Assembly: GCA_023078555.1 (NCBI GenBank)
Contig: CM041201.1
Coordinates: 749,213-813,212, forward strand
Direction: 5' to 3'
Source: Ulva prolifera
Lineage: Eukaryota; Chlorophyta; Ulvophyceae; Ulvales; Ulvaceae
DNA length: 64,000 nt
Below are positions 33,081 through 45,225 of this stretch, piece after piece (position 1 is the stretch's first letter; each line of letters starts with the position of its first letter). Both the position numbers and the translations under genes were made by a program. The notes beneath the pieces were generated by a model that made no database searches, was not told where the DNA came from, and saw only the letters and a program-made list of their open reading frames with translations.

Positions 33081-34042
33081 GACACACAATTGTAACACAC
33101 AGATATGCACATGTGTACACATACCACATCATGCAAGAAGTGCAGAAGAGCACATGTTCATGCCGATGTCCCACAGACAAGACGTCCAACTAGAGTCTGC
33201 AAATAGCTTCAGCAATGGCACAAGTGAATTGCCAGTTGTATCACAGCACCGTCTCGCCGCACATCCGCCTTCGTACAGAGACCTTGCTTCCTCACACTCT
33301 CGGTATCACCAGTCCTGTGCTGTGCACATGCACAGCATCTAGCTGTACACACGAGTGGCACACGCCCCGTGCACATAAAATCACCACAGTTTCTACAGTC
33401 GTTGCGATGCGCTGGTTTGTTTAGTTGCTCTGCCATACAACGGCCCGATATGTTATGATATTCAGACAGTTTCTACACCTCGTGGCTCAGGCTTTCTCCT
33501 GAGCTCCCGTCCATGATGCATCCTCAGACCGTATCTGTTCTTTTACAACAATAGTATCGCACATGTAGGCATACGATTTCAGATGATGTACTTGAATGGC
33601 ACCGAACAACGGAGTCTGGCCGTCCATGCAATTATGATGTGCCCGCATATGCTGGCCATATGGCCGGGTGAAGTGGCCTTCCGACAATCACCCCTGCAGG
33701 GCCGGCGCTGTGTAGGCAAGCATAACAGCACCAGTAGGCCAAATGCAGCCGCACTCGAGTGATCACTTGACAGCGCCTAATAGGCCCTTGGGCCAATTTA
33801 CAGCTTCCTGCGGCGATACATTGCCAGTGCGCCATTATTAGACCTTCGAAGGTAGCATCGAATGCTCGAGCTGCACATCTGAGTTCATAGATCATTCGAT
33901 CAGCAGATGGCGCCCGTCGACGGATTTATTACATCACGAATCCGTGGCTCACCCAAGTTGCTCACCCACGGGTGAGCGACCCTCTCGTAGCTGCTGTGTC
34001 TGATGGCGGTCCCCGCGCATTCTGATCGAGGACGATGCTGGG

Positions 34043-34319
34043 ATGACACCCGGAGGTCTGCCATATACACAGGACATCGGCTTTGAGATAGGCGCGACAG
34101 CTAGGAACACAGCGCGAGGTAATGAGACATCAACAGTGCGATGCCCCCCGCGCAGGAGGCGTCGGGCAGGTGTGCGACAGGGTGAAGCCAGAGGCCGCAG
34201 GCGAGGATATCGCTGGACTGGCACAGGCGCCCGCATCGCAGGTGCATCGGCGGGCTAGCAGACTGCGCGCATGCGCGGCTGTCATGCGGAAGGGCGTCAA
34301 GGTCGAGCTGCAGGAGTGA
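34043..34319 (+). CDS. Possible small protein gene (79 aa)
   Basis: ATG 34043 opens MTPGGLPYTQDIGFEIGAT, ending at a GAG/GTAATG donor at 34118. A 37-nt intron with a CGCGCAG acceptor leads in phase 1 to 34156-34319 (VGQVCDRVKPEAAGEDIAGL, then RRASRLRACAAVMRKGVKVE) and a TGA stop. Frame and phase agree and the sequence looks protein-like, but the intron would be unusually short and no family is recognised. It may be the last part of a larger gene. Confidence 0.3.
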
Positions 34320-34486
34320 GGACTCAATGGGCGCCAGGGGAGCCGCTCCCAGGCTCCCCTCCCTTTCATCGTTTCACCCTGTGCAACCCCCCATTCAGTT
34401 GGACACCATGCATACAAGTAACGGCATGAATCATGCCTCATCCAGATGGGCACTGGCCTGGGCACCGCGAGGGGCTGTGGTTATTA

Positions 34487-34578
34487 CTCCAGTGATATGG
34501 CCGCTGTGCCACTGTATTTTTGCACATCGCGACGTGCAAGGATCCAGTGGTATAGCGGCCTTATCACTGGACTGCCAC
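34487..34578. mobile_element. Fold-back (MITE-like) element, second paired copy
   Basis: Left arm CTCCAGTGATATGGCCGC and right arm CCAGTGGTATAGCGGCCTTA (continuing to ACTGCCAC) are inverted copies around a ~29-nt spacer. Arms match the element at 7511-7587; the spacers differ in length and sequence. Confidence 0.6.
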
Positions 34579-35874
34579 AGGCCCTCACGGTGATGGGCTC
34601 ACAGCAGCGTCACCGCATGGCCGCACGGCCACGTGGTCGCGTGTGCGGGGGTGGTCCGCAGGGTAGTGGTGTTGGGCGGCTGCTTGTTCTGTGTGGGGTG
34701 CTGGCTGCAGCTTGAGTGTGCTGTTTCATGGTCATGTTCTCGTGCTGCATGCTGTTCCTGCGGTGCGATCTGCCTCCTCGTCTGAGTCCTTGCACCGCAC
34801 CCGTGTGGCCACTGCACACATGTACCATGCATGTACACAAAGGTGGCATACAGGTCCGCCGTGCCATATGCAGCCTTACGGTCATGCTGGGACCTGTGGT
34901 TTGGTGTGGTGTCGGGCCCAGTTTGATGCATCAGCAGATTTGCTGTGCTCTGTTGGATTGTGCCCTCCATATGGTACGGCACACATGAAACCGTATGTCA
35001 CATAACGTGACTCATGGTAGCACCACCGGCCTGAGATACACGCTGGACAGCCAATCAGCCCCAAGGGCACTCTGCCTAGTGCGTAGGCGATCGGCACTGA
35101 GGAGCTGAGCACAGGCCACATCCAGCCTAGCAGAGTCACAAGTGGTCAATGCAGCAGCATGTGCACCACAGAACACACGTTTCTGCAGCCCCAGATACTT
35201 TGGTAAACGTCAACATGGCAAATGAAGAATTCTCTGGCAGATGTAGCCGGTGGCTGGGCAGGCTGAGCGTGGCTTCATGGAGCATCATTCCCATGGCCTG
35301 ACATGGGATGAGGCTGCTGCACGCGAACAGATCCTGCGGGACTGGTGTGATCACTATCTGTTCACATTTGATCAGCACGCCGCAATGTACTGCGTTCGCT
35401 TTGCAACGCAGTACACTCGGTGCACGCGGGGTCGCGGAGCAGTATACAAGGTCAGGAGGGTGTGTGTGACCAGCGACGTCGTCCTTCTGTCTGCCTTGGC
35501 ACTGCGTGTCGTTTTTCGCTGGTCTTGTTTACTTATTGTAGCCAGGCTCACTGCCCTGGATCCGGATCAGTGTACACTCACAATAATCCACTCCATGCAT
35601 GAAACACGTCATCGACTCACCAGGCTGGCCTTCTTCGGACTGTTGCAACAGCTGCGATCACAAAGTGTGTTTGTGGCTGCAGCGTTTCAAGACATGTGGC
35701 GAATGCCTACAAAATCGTAACAGATAACAATCGCACACGAGTGCGCTGGGCGCACTGCACCACGTAGACAGGGTGCTTTGAAGACGACTGCATCATTCCG
35801 ATTAAATGCCGTAGAGGTAGCCAGAACGTAAGTTACGCTACCGACATTTTTGCATCGCTTCCTGGGCGCGTCCA
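34579..35874. other. Intergenic region upstream of RFT1
   Basis: No supported gene. A plus-strand open frame at 35250-35720 begins with GLTWDEAAAREQILRDWCDH but has no identifiable domain. A perfect 11-bp inverted repeat with an 8-nt loop (TGTACTGCGTT ... AACGCAGTACA) lies at 35386-35415. Confidence 0.35.
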
Positions 35875-37871
35875 ATGGGCAGTAGGTCGCAAGGCGTCGT
35901 CGTGACGATCGTTCACTCGTTCCTTCAGCAATTCCTGTCCAGACTGCTCCCATTTTTCTTTAACATCGCCGTCAAGAACAGACTCACGCCAGAAGATGCG
36001 GCTGTAAGGTTCCAAGATACCCTGTTTCAGTGATGGCTCTGGCAAGGAGCCACTTCCACTGCATGCGGTGCTGCATACCAGCCGGCCCTGTGCTGACCAG
36101 GCCCCCACTCTAGTCCAAGGTCCCACTCTGATCCAATCAAGCGCTGCAGGTTAGTAGCGTGTATATTCCCCTTCTGTATGCCATCATCCAGGGCATCTGC
36201 AGAGAGGGTGTCCGCCGTGGATGTTTGCGAGCAAAGAGTCTGTCTGCCGCCAAAATAACTGCACGCGCTTTCATCCCATGGAGTGTCGCCATATCCTCTG
36301 CATCCGTGCTTCTCTTTGCCTGGCGCGTGCCTGAGAATGCAGATGGGCTCCCCCAGCGGGGATATACGATTGCTATGCAGCTGGTGTGGCTCGCACTGCT
36401 GCTGGATGCATTCATCGAGCCGCTGTACATCACAGGCGTATACAAGGGCGAGACACGATTCGAGATGCAAGTTGAGGTGGCAGCTAGAACTGTAGAGGCT
36501 TTCGTAGTGTGGCTGACTATGACAACAGCACAGGTAGCCCCACTCGTCTGTGCACTGTGTGAGCCTCACTGCCGTGTGTTCCTGAATGCATCGTTTATGT
36601 GGTATTTATGCCCTCACGAGCCATCATCAAATGCATCACATGGCTTAATCCCCAGTGCTTGTTTGAGCAGCTACACTACAGTCCTTCTGTGTCTTTTGCT
36701 TCTGGCGCTGTCACGTATAGCTCTGCTGTTGGAGTGTGCTACTTTTACAAGGCACTGACCTCGTCTGACACCTCTCAACGAGTGCTATCGAAGACAGAAA
36801 CCACAGGAGATGAGAAGGCAGTGCCGCATTCCATGTGGCCCAGGAAGCAGGATCTGTCTGTCTGTGCCCTGTTCACCTGGCAAGGAGCACAGAAAATGCT
36901 GCTTCAGGAGGCATCAAGGTATGTCCTGTCTAATTGTATTAATGGTACGTTTGCTGTCCATCGTAGTGCAGCTCAGGCTGGTTTGCATATGGCCTGTCAC
37001 TGCCTGGGCCAGAGCTGGTGATATTATAAATATACCATGCAGGATAGCTTTGAGCACGTACAGCGCCCGGGCCACAGGCGTCTACGGAGAAGTACAGAAT
37101 CTAGGCAGTGTGGTTGTGCGAATGGTGTTCTGGCCAGTCGAGAATGCCGCATTCCGCTCATTCTCAGATGCAGGCGCAGGCGGAACGGAGGGCAAGGAAG
37201 AGCAGACACATCAACATGTTCCCCAGCTACAGCTGCTTCTGAGAGCCGTGCTGCTTGCAGCATTACTGGCCTGTGCTTTTGGCCCGAACTACTCCTTTGC
37301 GGCGATACATGTGCTGATGTCTCGCAGCTGGAGTGCAACAGAGGCACCAACTGTGCTCGCCGCGTACACAGCGTACCTCCTTTGCCTGGCTGTGAACGGG
37401 GTTCTGGAGGCATACATCCATGCGAGGATGTCTACCAAGGAGCTGATGTTCTCAAATGCCGTGATGGTGGGTGTTGTGTTGCTGCAAGCTGCCTGCATAG
37501 CGATCTCAAAGCGGCTGGGAGAGAGCTGTGTCGCGCTGGTTGCAATAGACTGTTTCAGCATGTTGCTGAGAATATGCACCGCGCTTTGTTTCATTATGCG
37601 GTGGCATCGCCAGTACTCGGGGCGAAAGCTGACATGGATGCCGTCGGTGGGCACCATGCTCGTGCTGGCCGGTGCCACGTTTGTGACACGGGTCAGCAAT
37701 CAACGGATGATGTCCAGCCTCGAGGATCGCGACTTGCAGCAGAGGCTTCCGAGGGCCATGCTCGAGCATGTTGCGGTTGGTGGTGTTATGCTTGGCTGTG
37801 TGCTATTGTCGTGGCTGCGGTTTGAAGCAGATGCGCTGAGAAGCATTGGATCTAAGCAGAAACAGCATTAA
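35875..37871 (+). CDS. RFT1: RFT1: Man5GlcNAc2-PP-dolichol translocation protein
   Basis: Exons 35875-36003, 36150-36533, 36671-36918 and 37043-37871 give 529 residues, close to human RFT1 (541). Exon 1 begins MGSRSQGVVVTIVHSFLQQF and continues LSRLLPFFFNIAVKNRLTPE, the family N-terminus; its GTAAGG donor splices in phase 0 to a hydrophobic block ending ICREGVRRGCLRAK. Later family blocks are FTWQGAQKMLLQEASR, VYGEVQNLGSVVVRMVFWPV and a C-terminal membrane segment. The protein is a multi-pass ER membrane protein of the MATE-like flippase superfamily, needed for lipid-linked oligosaccharide assembly in N-glycosylation; whether it is itself the scramblase is debated. The start ATG is the only one giving this N-terminus. 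RPN5 follows on the same strand 488 bases downstream. Confidence 0.85.
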
Positions 37872-38359
37872 GAATAAAACTACTACCGTTTCGCTGTTTC
37901 TATCGATTCCGTCATTGTTGGATCGTGTAAACTGGACTTCATAGCGTGCTCGACACCCTGCACGCGTGATCGTTTGAGCACAAGAGTAATGAGTGCAAGT
38001 AGACTTCTATCACCGACGTGTCTGTTTAGGTCCTGCTAATCAAGCCTCGGTTAAGCTTGGCTGGTGTTGTGTTACATCGACCGCGTGGCGTGAGGGCCGT
38101 GGCATGGGCCTCAGAAAGCACAAAGCTATCAGGCTCCGCTGCTGCGATCAGCGGTGAACACACTTAGGAACAGGCAATTATACTCCATCAGATCATCGCT
38201 GTTTGCCATCACGCGTCGAGTGTGGGATTGGCAGTGCTCCGGCATCGCGTTGACCTGACAGGCGCTGATCGTTAGGAAGAAGTTGCACGCTCAGGCGGCT
38301 GAAAAAACCGGAGTCTGCGTCAGTTTTGGTTCGTGGGAAGTAGCGGTGCTGCGGAGAAG

Positions 38360-40319
38360 ATGGAGGCAAGCACCTCTGCATCTGCAAAGCCAGCTGACGA
38401 TAAGAAGGCTGTCTCAACTCTCGACGAGGCAGAAATCACACGTAAACTTGACAATGCGAAGGCTCAGGCGTCGCAGGTGCGCTCAATCTGAATGGATCAT
38501 GCTGAACTCTGCGTTCGGAGAAAATGCGATACCAGGTCAACAGACGGCAGCACACAAGCATTCGTCGTGCAGGGAGATACTGCAAGTGCTCTCGAAGCGC
38601 TTTTAGCAATCGAGAAGCAATGTCGACTTGCAGAAGATATGAAGTTGAGCAAGGACTCCTGTACTGCCATCCTTGATGTGTGTCTTGCAGCAGGAGACTG
38701 GCAAGGGCTTATGGACAACATTACGTTGCTGTCCAAAAGACGTGGACAGTTAAAGAGCACAATACAGGTGTGAAAATGCTTGCATCAGAGTGTCGATTTT
38801 ACTGGGCTAGAGCCTCGCTTATCGATGTGTCGCTTTGCCAGGTCATGGTGCGACGAGCAGCAGAGATGTTGGATACGGGCCGGTCTATAGAGGATCAAAA
38901 GGATCTGATCAAGACTTTGCAAAGCGTTACAGAAGGTAAAATATTCGTTGAGATCGAAAGGGCACGGCTTACCAGGCGATTAGCACAAATTCTAGAGGGC
39001 GAGGGCAAGATTGCACCAGCAGCAGATGCGATGCAAGAAGTGGCAGTAGAAACATTTGGAGCTATGCATCGCTCCGAGAAGATCGCCTACGTCCTAGAGC
39101 AAATGAGATTATGCATGGACAATAATGACTTTGTCCGCGCACAAATCCTTAGCCGTAAGGTGTGTCTGCCGATCCTCATGATTTTCATGCTCAGCAAGTT
39201 GTCACTGAAGGTCTGATGGCCCGACTGCAAACGTCTAACTTGCTGCTGCTGTCTCATGTATGAGCATGCAATTGTTCTGTCACCCAGGAGAGTCTCACGT
39301 TCAGGTGTCTCCAAAGGCGTTTGCCCCGGGTCAGAAAGGTCAGGAAGCAGGTGAGATCTCATTGCAAGGCACAGCCATTGAGAAGCCTGAGGAAGGAACT
39401 CCTAGTATGCCAGAACTCAAGCACATTTACTATCGCCAGATGATCAGATTCTACAAGCAGAGCAACAACTACCTGGAGGTGGTCAGGTCGTTACTGTCCA
39501 TCTATCAAGATTTGAAATCGACTGCCGATCAGTGGCAGCCTGTTTTCAAGCAGATTGTGTGGTGTGCCTCATCTTGCTCTCCTCATGCATCAGCGCTGTT
39601 GTGGCCACGAAAGCCACAGCAAACTTTGGCCACATTATCTTCGCATGTTTCATCAAACCCAGCGAAAAGCTGGCCACAGTATGCAACCTGCACCAAGAAC
39701 ACGATCGAGCTTGCAGGGTCTGCCACCTGACCACCCGACGCTGTGTAGGTACCTGGTGCTGTGTCCAGCTTACAGCACAGCAGAGGGCTCAGCATCGGAT
39801 TACCACACACTGTGTAAGACAGTGTCTGCGGATCCGCACCTGGCAGACTTGACAGAGCACAAGGATCTGCTTGAGGCCGTTCTCAGGCAGGAGGTATCCG
39901 GGGTGGCAGGCATGCTGAGCCGGCACGGGGCCGAGATGGATGCAGAGGCTGACATTTTTGGAGGGGAGGACGGGGTTGTGCGCCGGGAAGACTTCAAGAA
40001 GCGGATCACAGAGCACAACATCATGGTTGTAGCGAAGTACTACTCACGTCTGTCGCTTGACCGCTTGGCGATTGTTCTGGGGCTGGCAAAGGACGAGGCA
40101 GAAGAGTCACTGGCGGGACTGGTCATCAAGCAGGCCGTGGCTGCAAAGATTGACCGTCCGGCAGGCATAGTCTGCTTTACTCCTTCACAAGGCCCTGTGC
40201 AAGTTCTTGATCACTGGGCGGAGTCGATTAGCAAGCTTCTGGGCCTGGTAGAGACAACATGCCAGAAGATTCAGAAGGAGAGCATGCAGCACAATGTCCC
40301 AATTGGAACTGGTGCATAA
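38360..40319 (+). CDS. RPN5: 26S proteasome lid subunit RPN5 (PSMD12)
   Basis: Exons 38360-38476, 38573-38767, 38842-39159, 39305-39561 and 39749-40319 give 485 residues (human PSMD12 456). The N-terminus starts [16 protein letters not shown]. Family blocks are [59 protein letters not shown] and [11 protein letters not shown] (restored exactly at the fourth splice), then the C-terminal PCI domain with [20 protein letters not shown] and [22 protein letters not shown]5 is a PCI scaffold subunit of the 19S lid that positions the deubiquitinase RPN11. Low-complexity Gln/Glu sequence around residues 212-235 replaces the usual Lys/Glu-rich loop. An AATTAAAA motif immediately follows the stop codon. 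Confidence 0.92.
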
Positions 40320-41255
40320 TTAAAAGTTTCTGGTTCTGTCAATTGTGGTTCTATGTTGACCATATCTTCCGTAATAATTCAATCAGCAAACAGGACGGTG
40401 GCCTGTGCACGCAGAATTGAAGCATGCTTAGTGTCCAAAACGTGACCGAGACTCCAACACAGTGAGCTTGTTGCGACGGTCCCTTTCAAAACCATTCGAG
40501 AAGGCCTATGCTCTGTGACTCTTGATGATTATGGTTTGGTGTTGGGCGGGCCAGCTCCTTCCACGGCGTACAAGTATCTAGTCGATGCAGCGGTGGTAGG
40601 AACGATATAAACAATACCTTGACCGTACATCACTTTGAACACACACAGCTGTCGTGGTAGATCGCCAAGTTATGGCCTGTGACTGCGCCAACGGCAGTGC
40701 CAGTCAAAATTCTGCAAGTTGCCGCTATCTTGCAAGTCGAGGTCTCTACACCAAGTGATTAGCATTGTCTGTCCATCAGCAAAGTTTAGCTAACAGATCG
40801 TCATACTGGGACAGCACTGCGCGATCCGACTCAAGGCCTGGGAAATCAAGTGTATCAGTCTTTGGCCGCTGCTATGCGGGGGCATACCAGACTGACTCGG
40901 CATCGATTGCAATGTGGACGCACCATACCGACTCATGTTTCTGCCACATCACATTCTCGATGTCACGATTCATGGTTCTGCACAAGAGGGCACAGCCTAG
41001 CCCACGGTGTGAACTTCCAACCACGCATGTGTATACTCACGGTTTCATGGCTGGTATACTCACAGTTTCATGGCTGTGCTGTGCATCTGTTCCAGCACGG
41101 GGAATACCGCAGCGCCTGGAGGCCAACGATCTAATGGGGCGCCCTGATGGGGCGCCCATTACCAACATGCACAAGCCCATGATATGATGCCTGCCATGAC
41201 AAGATCAGGTCAGATGAAATACTTTATGGCGCCGAGTATGGGCCTGTGCTGAGTT
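40320..41255. other. Convergent intergenic region between RPN5 and MDP1
   Basis: No gene is supported; open frames here lack motifs. A 23-bp tandem pair (GTATACTCAC-GTTTCATGGCTG) lies at 41031-41076. Confidence 0.45.
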
Positions 41256-42510
41256 TCAGCACACCGCAACCTGTGCGTACTCCCGCAGACCTTGAAGCCA
41301 CTTCTCCCGAGTCATGCCCTGAGGCGTGTACACGCATGTCACTCCCAGGTGAGACACGTCTTCGCAGTTCCACTGCTCGTTGTCGAAGAACAGCTGCATC
41401 AGGACCCGCATCTGAGGATCTGACTGACAACATGTGATTAGGGTCATGCATGCAGCTGAGACAGGGCGAAATGGTATCAGTTTGAACAAGAGCGCAGTGT
41501 GTGTTGATGTGAGCATCAGCAAAAATATGGATGCTCGGCGAGTGTGGTATTGCATCGAGTGAGGGAGACTGACACACCATGTCTCGGTACGGAATAGAAG
41601 TCTGCTCATGTATTCTTTTGAAGTGCTTTTTCTTATTTCCAGGATAGATTTCCTGCACCATAGCCTCACTCTTCTCATGCTAATATCAGACGCCGGCAGG
41701 TGAGGCCAGACACGTCAGGGATGCGTATGCATTGCAGCACCAACACTGCAATGCACGACTGCAACAGATCTGTGCGGAGAACTACAGCACCTGAATTGGG
41801 CCCAAGGCGTCCATGCTCATGGAGGGAGTCACATCTAGCATCTTGAGGCATGTTTTGGCCCACTTTGGGTGCGTGGTGCGACTAACATAGGCAACATAAG
41901 TGTTGTCCCAGGCTTCGTCAGTGGCTAGCTCGCTCAGAATAGCATGGCTGTCACGTATCAGCTCGACCTCTTCATTTTCCTGTGTCAGGACAGTATTGCG
42001 CTTTTTGGATTTTTGACACGGAGGTCCATCGAGTAGGTACATCTCCGGGTACCTGCATTGCAGTGACGCAAGTGATAGACCTGACCTTCGCGACGTATGC
42101 AGATCAATGTAATCAAGCGAGCAAGTGAGCTGGCTTGAGAATCATTGTACCATCGCGAGGCTTGATATTGCACCGCTCAGAGATCTGTTCAGATGTGACG
42201 CAGTACTACGGGCCACGAGCTTGCGCACGCTGCTCCGCACAAGCCAAGAACATTGAGATCCGAACACATTGAGATCCGAACATTCTCAACTTACTTGACG
42301 ATACTGTGTGTAGGGCTGACTTGCGCACGACGGATCTGTGGCTTGAGAAGTTGTGTTGGTGAACACGATGTGCTGATGTGCACAGACATGGCACAGTAAC
42401 AACACAGATCTCACGAGTTGGAAGTGCATGAGGACGCTAACACGTCTTAGAACATACCATAGTGTGCCATCAAGGTCGAATGCGATGAGGGCGGGCTTCT
42501 TATCTGACAT
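41256..42510 (-). CDS. MDP1: MDP1-like HAD-superfamily phosphatase
   Basis: Minus-strand exons 42510-42458, 42052-41791, 41652-41578 and 41393-41256 give 175 residues, the same size as mammalian MDP1 (176). HAD motif I is AFDLDGT (residues 10-16, nucleophile Asp12 and acid/base Asp14), completed by W-YPEMYLLDGPP across the first splice. Motif II is AYVSRTTHPKWAK, and motifs III-IV are EIYPGNKKKHFKRIHEQT and LFFDNEQWNCEDVSHLG, followed by VTCVYTPQGMT. MDP1 enzymes are Mg-dependent phosphatases; protein-tyrosine and fructosamine-phosphate substrates have been proposed for the animal enzyme. ATG 42510 gives a family-like N-terminus; an in-frame ATG at 42663 would add about 50 residues (ISTPRGLQNLRN) and could encode a targeting peptide. 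Confidence 0.85.
42250..42285 (+). repeat. Short tandem duplication in MDP1 intron 1
   Basis: ACATTGAGATCCGAAC occurs twice in direct succession, separated by AC. Confidence 0.8.
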
Positions 42511-43152
42511 GCGGGAACGACGACGAGCACAGGCACGTGCACAACGACTCGGCTTTCTTCGCTTCAGTGCGCAGGCACTGATCGGCTGTTGTACGCTATT
42601 CGTGAGCTGTATATTCCTCAGGTTTTGAAGTCCTCGCGGTGTAGAGATCATGTCGGCACTCATACGCAGTACGTCTGTTGTCTGGGCCGCAGAGTCATCG
42701 TTTGAAGCTTCACTTTGTCCATATAGCACACATGCGCAAGCAAAGATGCAGATCCGTCACTTCAACACCCCCAACGACAACAAGTTGCTGATTTCCGAAC
42801 ACTCGGCGACCGTCCGACCATCCAGTCGCTGCCCGGCAGGCCGCTGCCCCCTGTCCTCACAAGCACACACACCACATTTACATGAAAACATGAATTGCAA
42901 AGCAGGGGCTGCCGCAAACACGCTCTGACAGCCCTATTCTCGCAACGTCCATCGCATACCACAGAGACATTCCCAGCTGGACCAGATGCACTGAGCTGCC
43001 ATTCCAGACCCGCCAACTCTCTCGGCCATACTTCCGTCATCGATCTCTGTCCTTCTTCTTATTTGCCGACCAATCTCCCGGGCTCCGCAATACTCATCGC
43101 GCTCACAGCCTCTTCACACGCTCACCCTGCCTCCCCGCCAGCACGCACGCGT
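42511..43152. other. Upstream region of MDP1
   Basis: Contains the possible N-terminal extension of MDP1 (to 42663). Beyond that no supported gene was seen; the region separates the start of MDP1 from the 3' end of the Gln-rich gene on the same strand. Confidence 0.4.
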
Positions 43153-45188
43153 CTACCGGCTCCCCATATTCGACCGCTGCACTGCCGCCATCAACGCAGC
43201 CGTATCCTCTGACCCGGCCTGCAGCCCCTGCAACCCATTCAACACCCCCAGCTGCCCCCCAAGCTGCCCACCCAGCTGCCCCCCCAGCTGTGCACCATAC
43301 TGCCCATTAAACTGCCCGCCGAGTTGCCCCCCAAGCTGCCCCCCGAGCTGCCCCAGCAGGGCTGACGAGTCCAGCCCCGCGAGCAGCCCGGCATCCCCGA
43401 AGCCCGCAATCGGGCCCGCCACGAGCGGCTGCACACCCGTCGTCACGACGCTCGCGGTGTCCGCCGACTGCTTGTCCGCGGCGCGCGCGTTCGCGTTGCG
43501 CAGCGGCACGAGCGGGTTATTGATGTCAAAGTCCGCCGGCAGCGACGCGGGGTCGACGTCGGTGAGGTGCGACGGCTTCAGGCACGACTTCTCCGGGATC
43601 GCGCTCTTGATGAGGGAGTACACCGTGAGGCCCTCCTTCTTGCGGTTCGTCTTCTTCAGGTGCGGGTACCGCCCGGGCTTGAAGCACCCCACCAGCGCGT
43701 CCTTCCACCTGCAGCCTCCGGCCGCCGTCAGCCCGTGCGGCGATCAGCTGCCCCACGGCAAGCAGCGGTGGAGCAACAGCCGATCGGAAAGATTCGCTCG
43801 CACGCGGTGCGGGGCGCACACACGCACACACCAACCCCCACACAGCACGATCACTCTGCAAGCAACCTGGGTGCAACATACCTTATACGCATGCATCTGC
43901 TCACGGTGTCAGCACCGACGCAGCTCCCACGCGGCACCCCACGCTCAAGCGGAAGCAGGCGCACAAGGCATCAGCAGCGCAAGCGCCAAAACTCGAATCT
44001 GATGTATATACATTGTATACCAGACAAATGCGGTGTGATGTTACGATCATCAGAACATTATTGATACGTTTACTATACATAGAATACTGTAGACAACATT
44101 CCATGTCAGCTGTGGGGCGCACCGGGGGTACGTCTTGGTGCCCGGCCGGGGTGTCCAGTCGAGCTGCTTGCAGAAGTAGGCGTTCTCCTCGATCTTGCTC
44201 GACATGTCGCTCAGGTTGCCCTCGAGCTCCGGCAGGCGCAGCAGCGCGTACGTCGCCATGATGTGCATCGGGATGCCCTTGCGCGGGTTGATGCGCCGGC
44301 CGTGCTTGTTCGGCATCGTCGCCGCCGAGAGGCGGTCGCGGCCGCCGGCGCCGTCCGGGCCGCCGCGCAGCGGCGGCTTGCGCGGCGGGGAGTCGCCCGG
44401 GGACTGCGGCCGCGCATGCCCCTGCACCAGTGCCACTGCGTCGGGGTCCCGCACACCTCCACTGCTGCCGGTGCTGCGTGGGAACTCTCGCAGGGCCCAC
44501 CCACCCGGCCTCGGGTGCTGTGAGCCAGCATGCATTGGGACGCCCTGCTCGTGGCCCCTTCACTTGAACACATTGCACACATCACCGTTGCGGGCGCGGA
44601 TCCGCTCACGACGCCGCAGGAACGGCCACCAAGATGCATGCACGCCAGGGTGGGGGCAACCGCACCGGCCAGCCCGGGTCCTCCGCCGCAGCGATCCGCA
44701 GGTCCCCATCATCCGGCCGCTGCGCCTGCTCCTGGCCGCCGCCCTCCACCGCACGCATGGCCGGCGACTGCACACGCTCCACCTTCACGTCCCCGCCGCT
44801 GAAGCGGTCACCGCTGCCGCCGCCGCCCCACGCGAACCCCGAGTTCCGCATCGCGGCCGCGACGGCGGTGTTCGACGAGAGGAGTACGTCCGGCGCGCTT
44901 GTGGCGGCGGAGGCCACGGGGCCGTCGCGTAGGAAGGCCGGGCTGGCGCCGCCGGCGTTGCCCGGCAGCGGGCCCGCGAGGCCACCGGAGTGCTGGTGCA
45001 GGCCGCCGCCGGTGTCAAAGAGGTGCAGCAGGCCGTCAATGGAGGTGCGGGGGGCGCCGGCGGACCCGAGCGCGGACGGGAGGCTGCCGCCGCCGAGGGC
45101 CCCGGGGTTGAGGATGCCGGCGGAGAGGCCGTTGAAGCCCGCGCCGAGCGCGCGCTGGCCGTTCAGCACGTTGTTGAGCGCATGCGCG

Positions 45189-45225
<37 letters not shown>

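Larger units (their letters stand above)
31120..34042. other. Region with scattered minus-strand exons and repeats
   Basis: Apart from the exon at 32464-32605, minus-strand stretches at about 33490-33660 (HNCMDGQTPLFGAIQVHHLK) and 33770-33895 (MIYELRCAARAFDATFEG) have protein-like composition and may belong to the same gene. Family B repeats lie at 31848-31912 and 32155-32235, a family C repeat at 33015-33080, and a 20-bp tandem pair (ACACGCATGGGTGACTG) near 32798-32838. Confidence 0.3.

Noticed and set aside
35875-40319. RFT1 and RPN5 as a co-transcribed unit
   Set aside because: They share a strand and are 488 bases apart, but both have own introns and their functions are unrelated; no evidence for dicistronic transcription.
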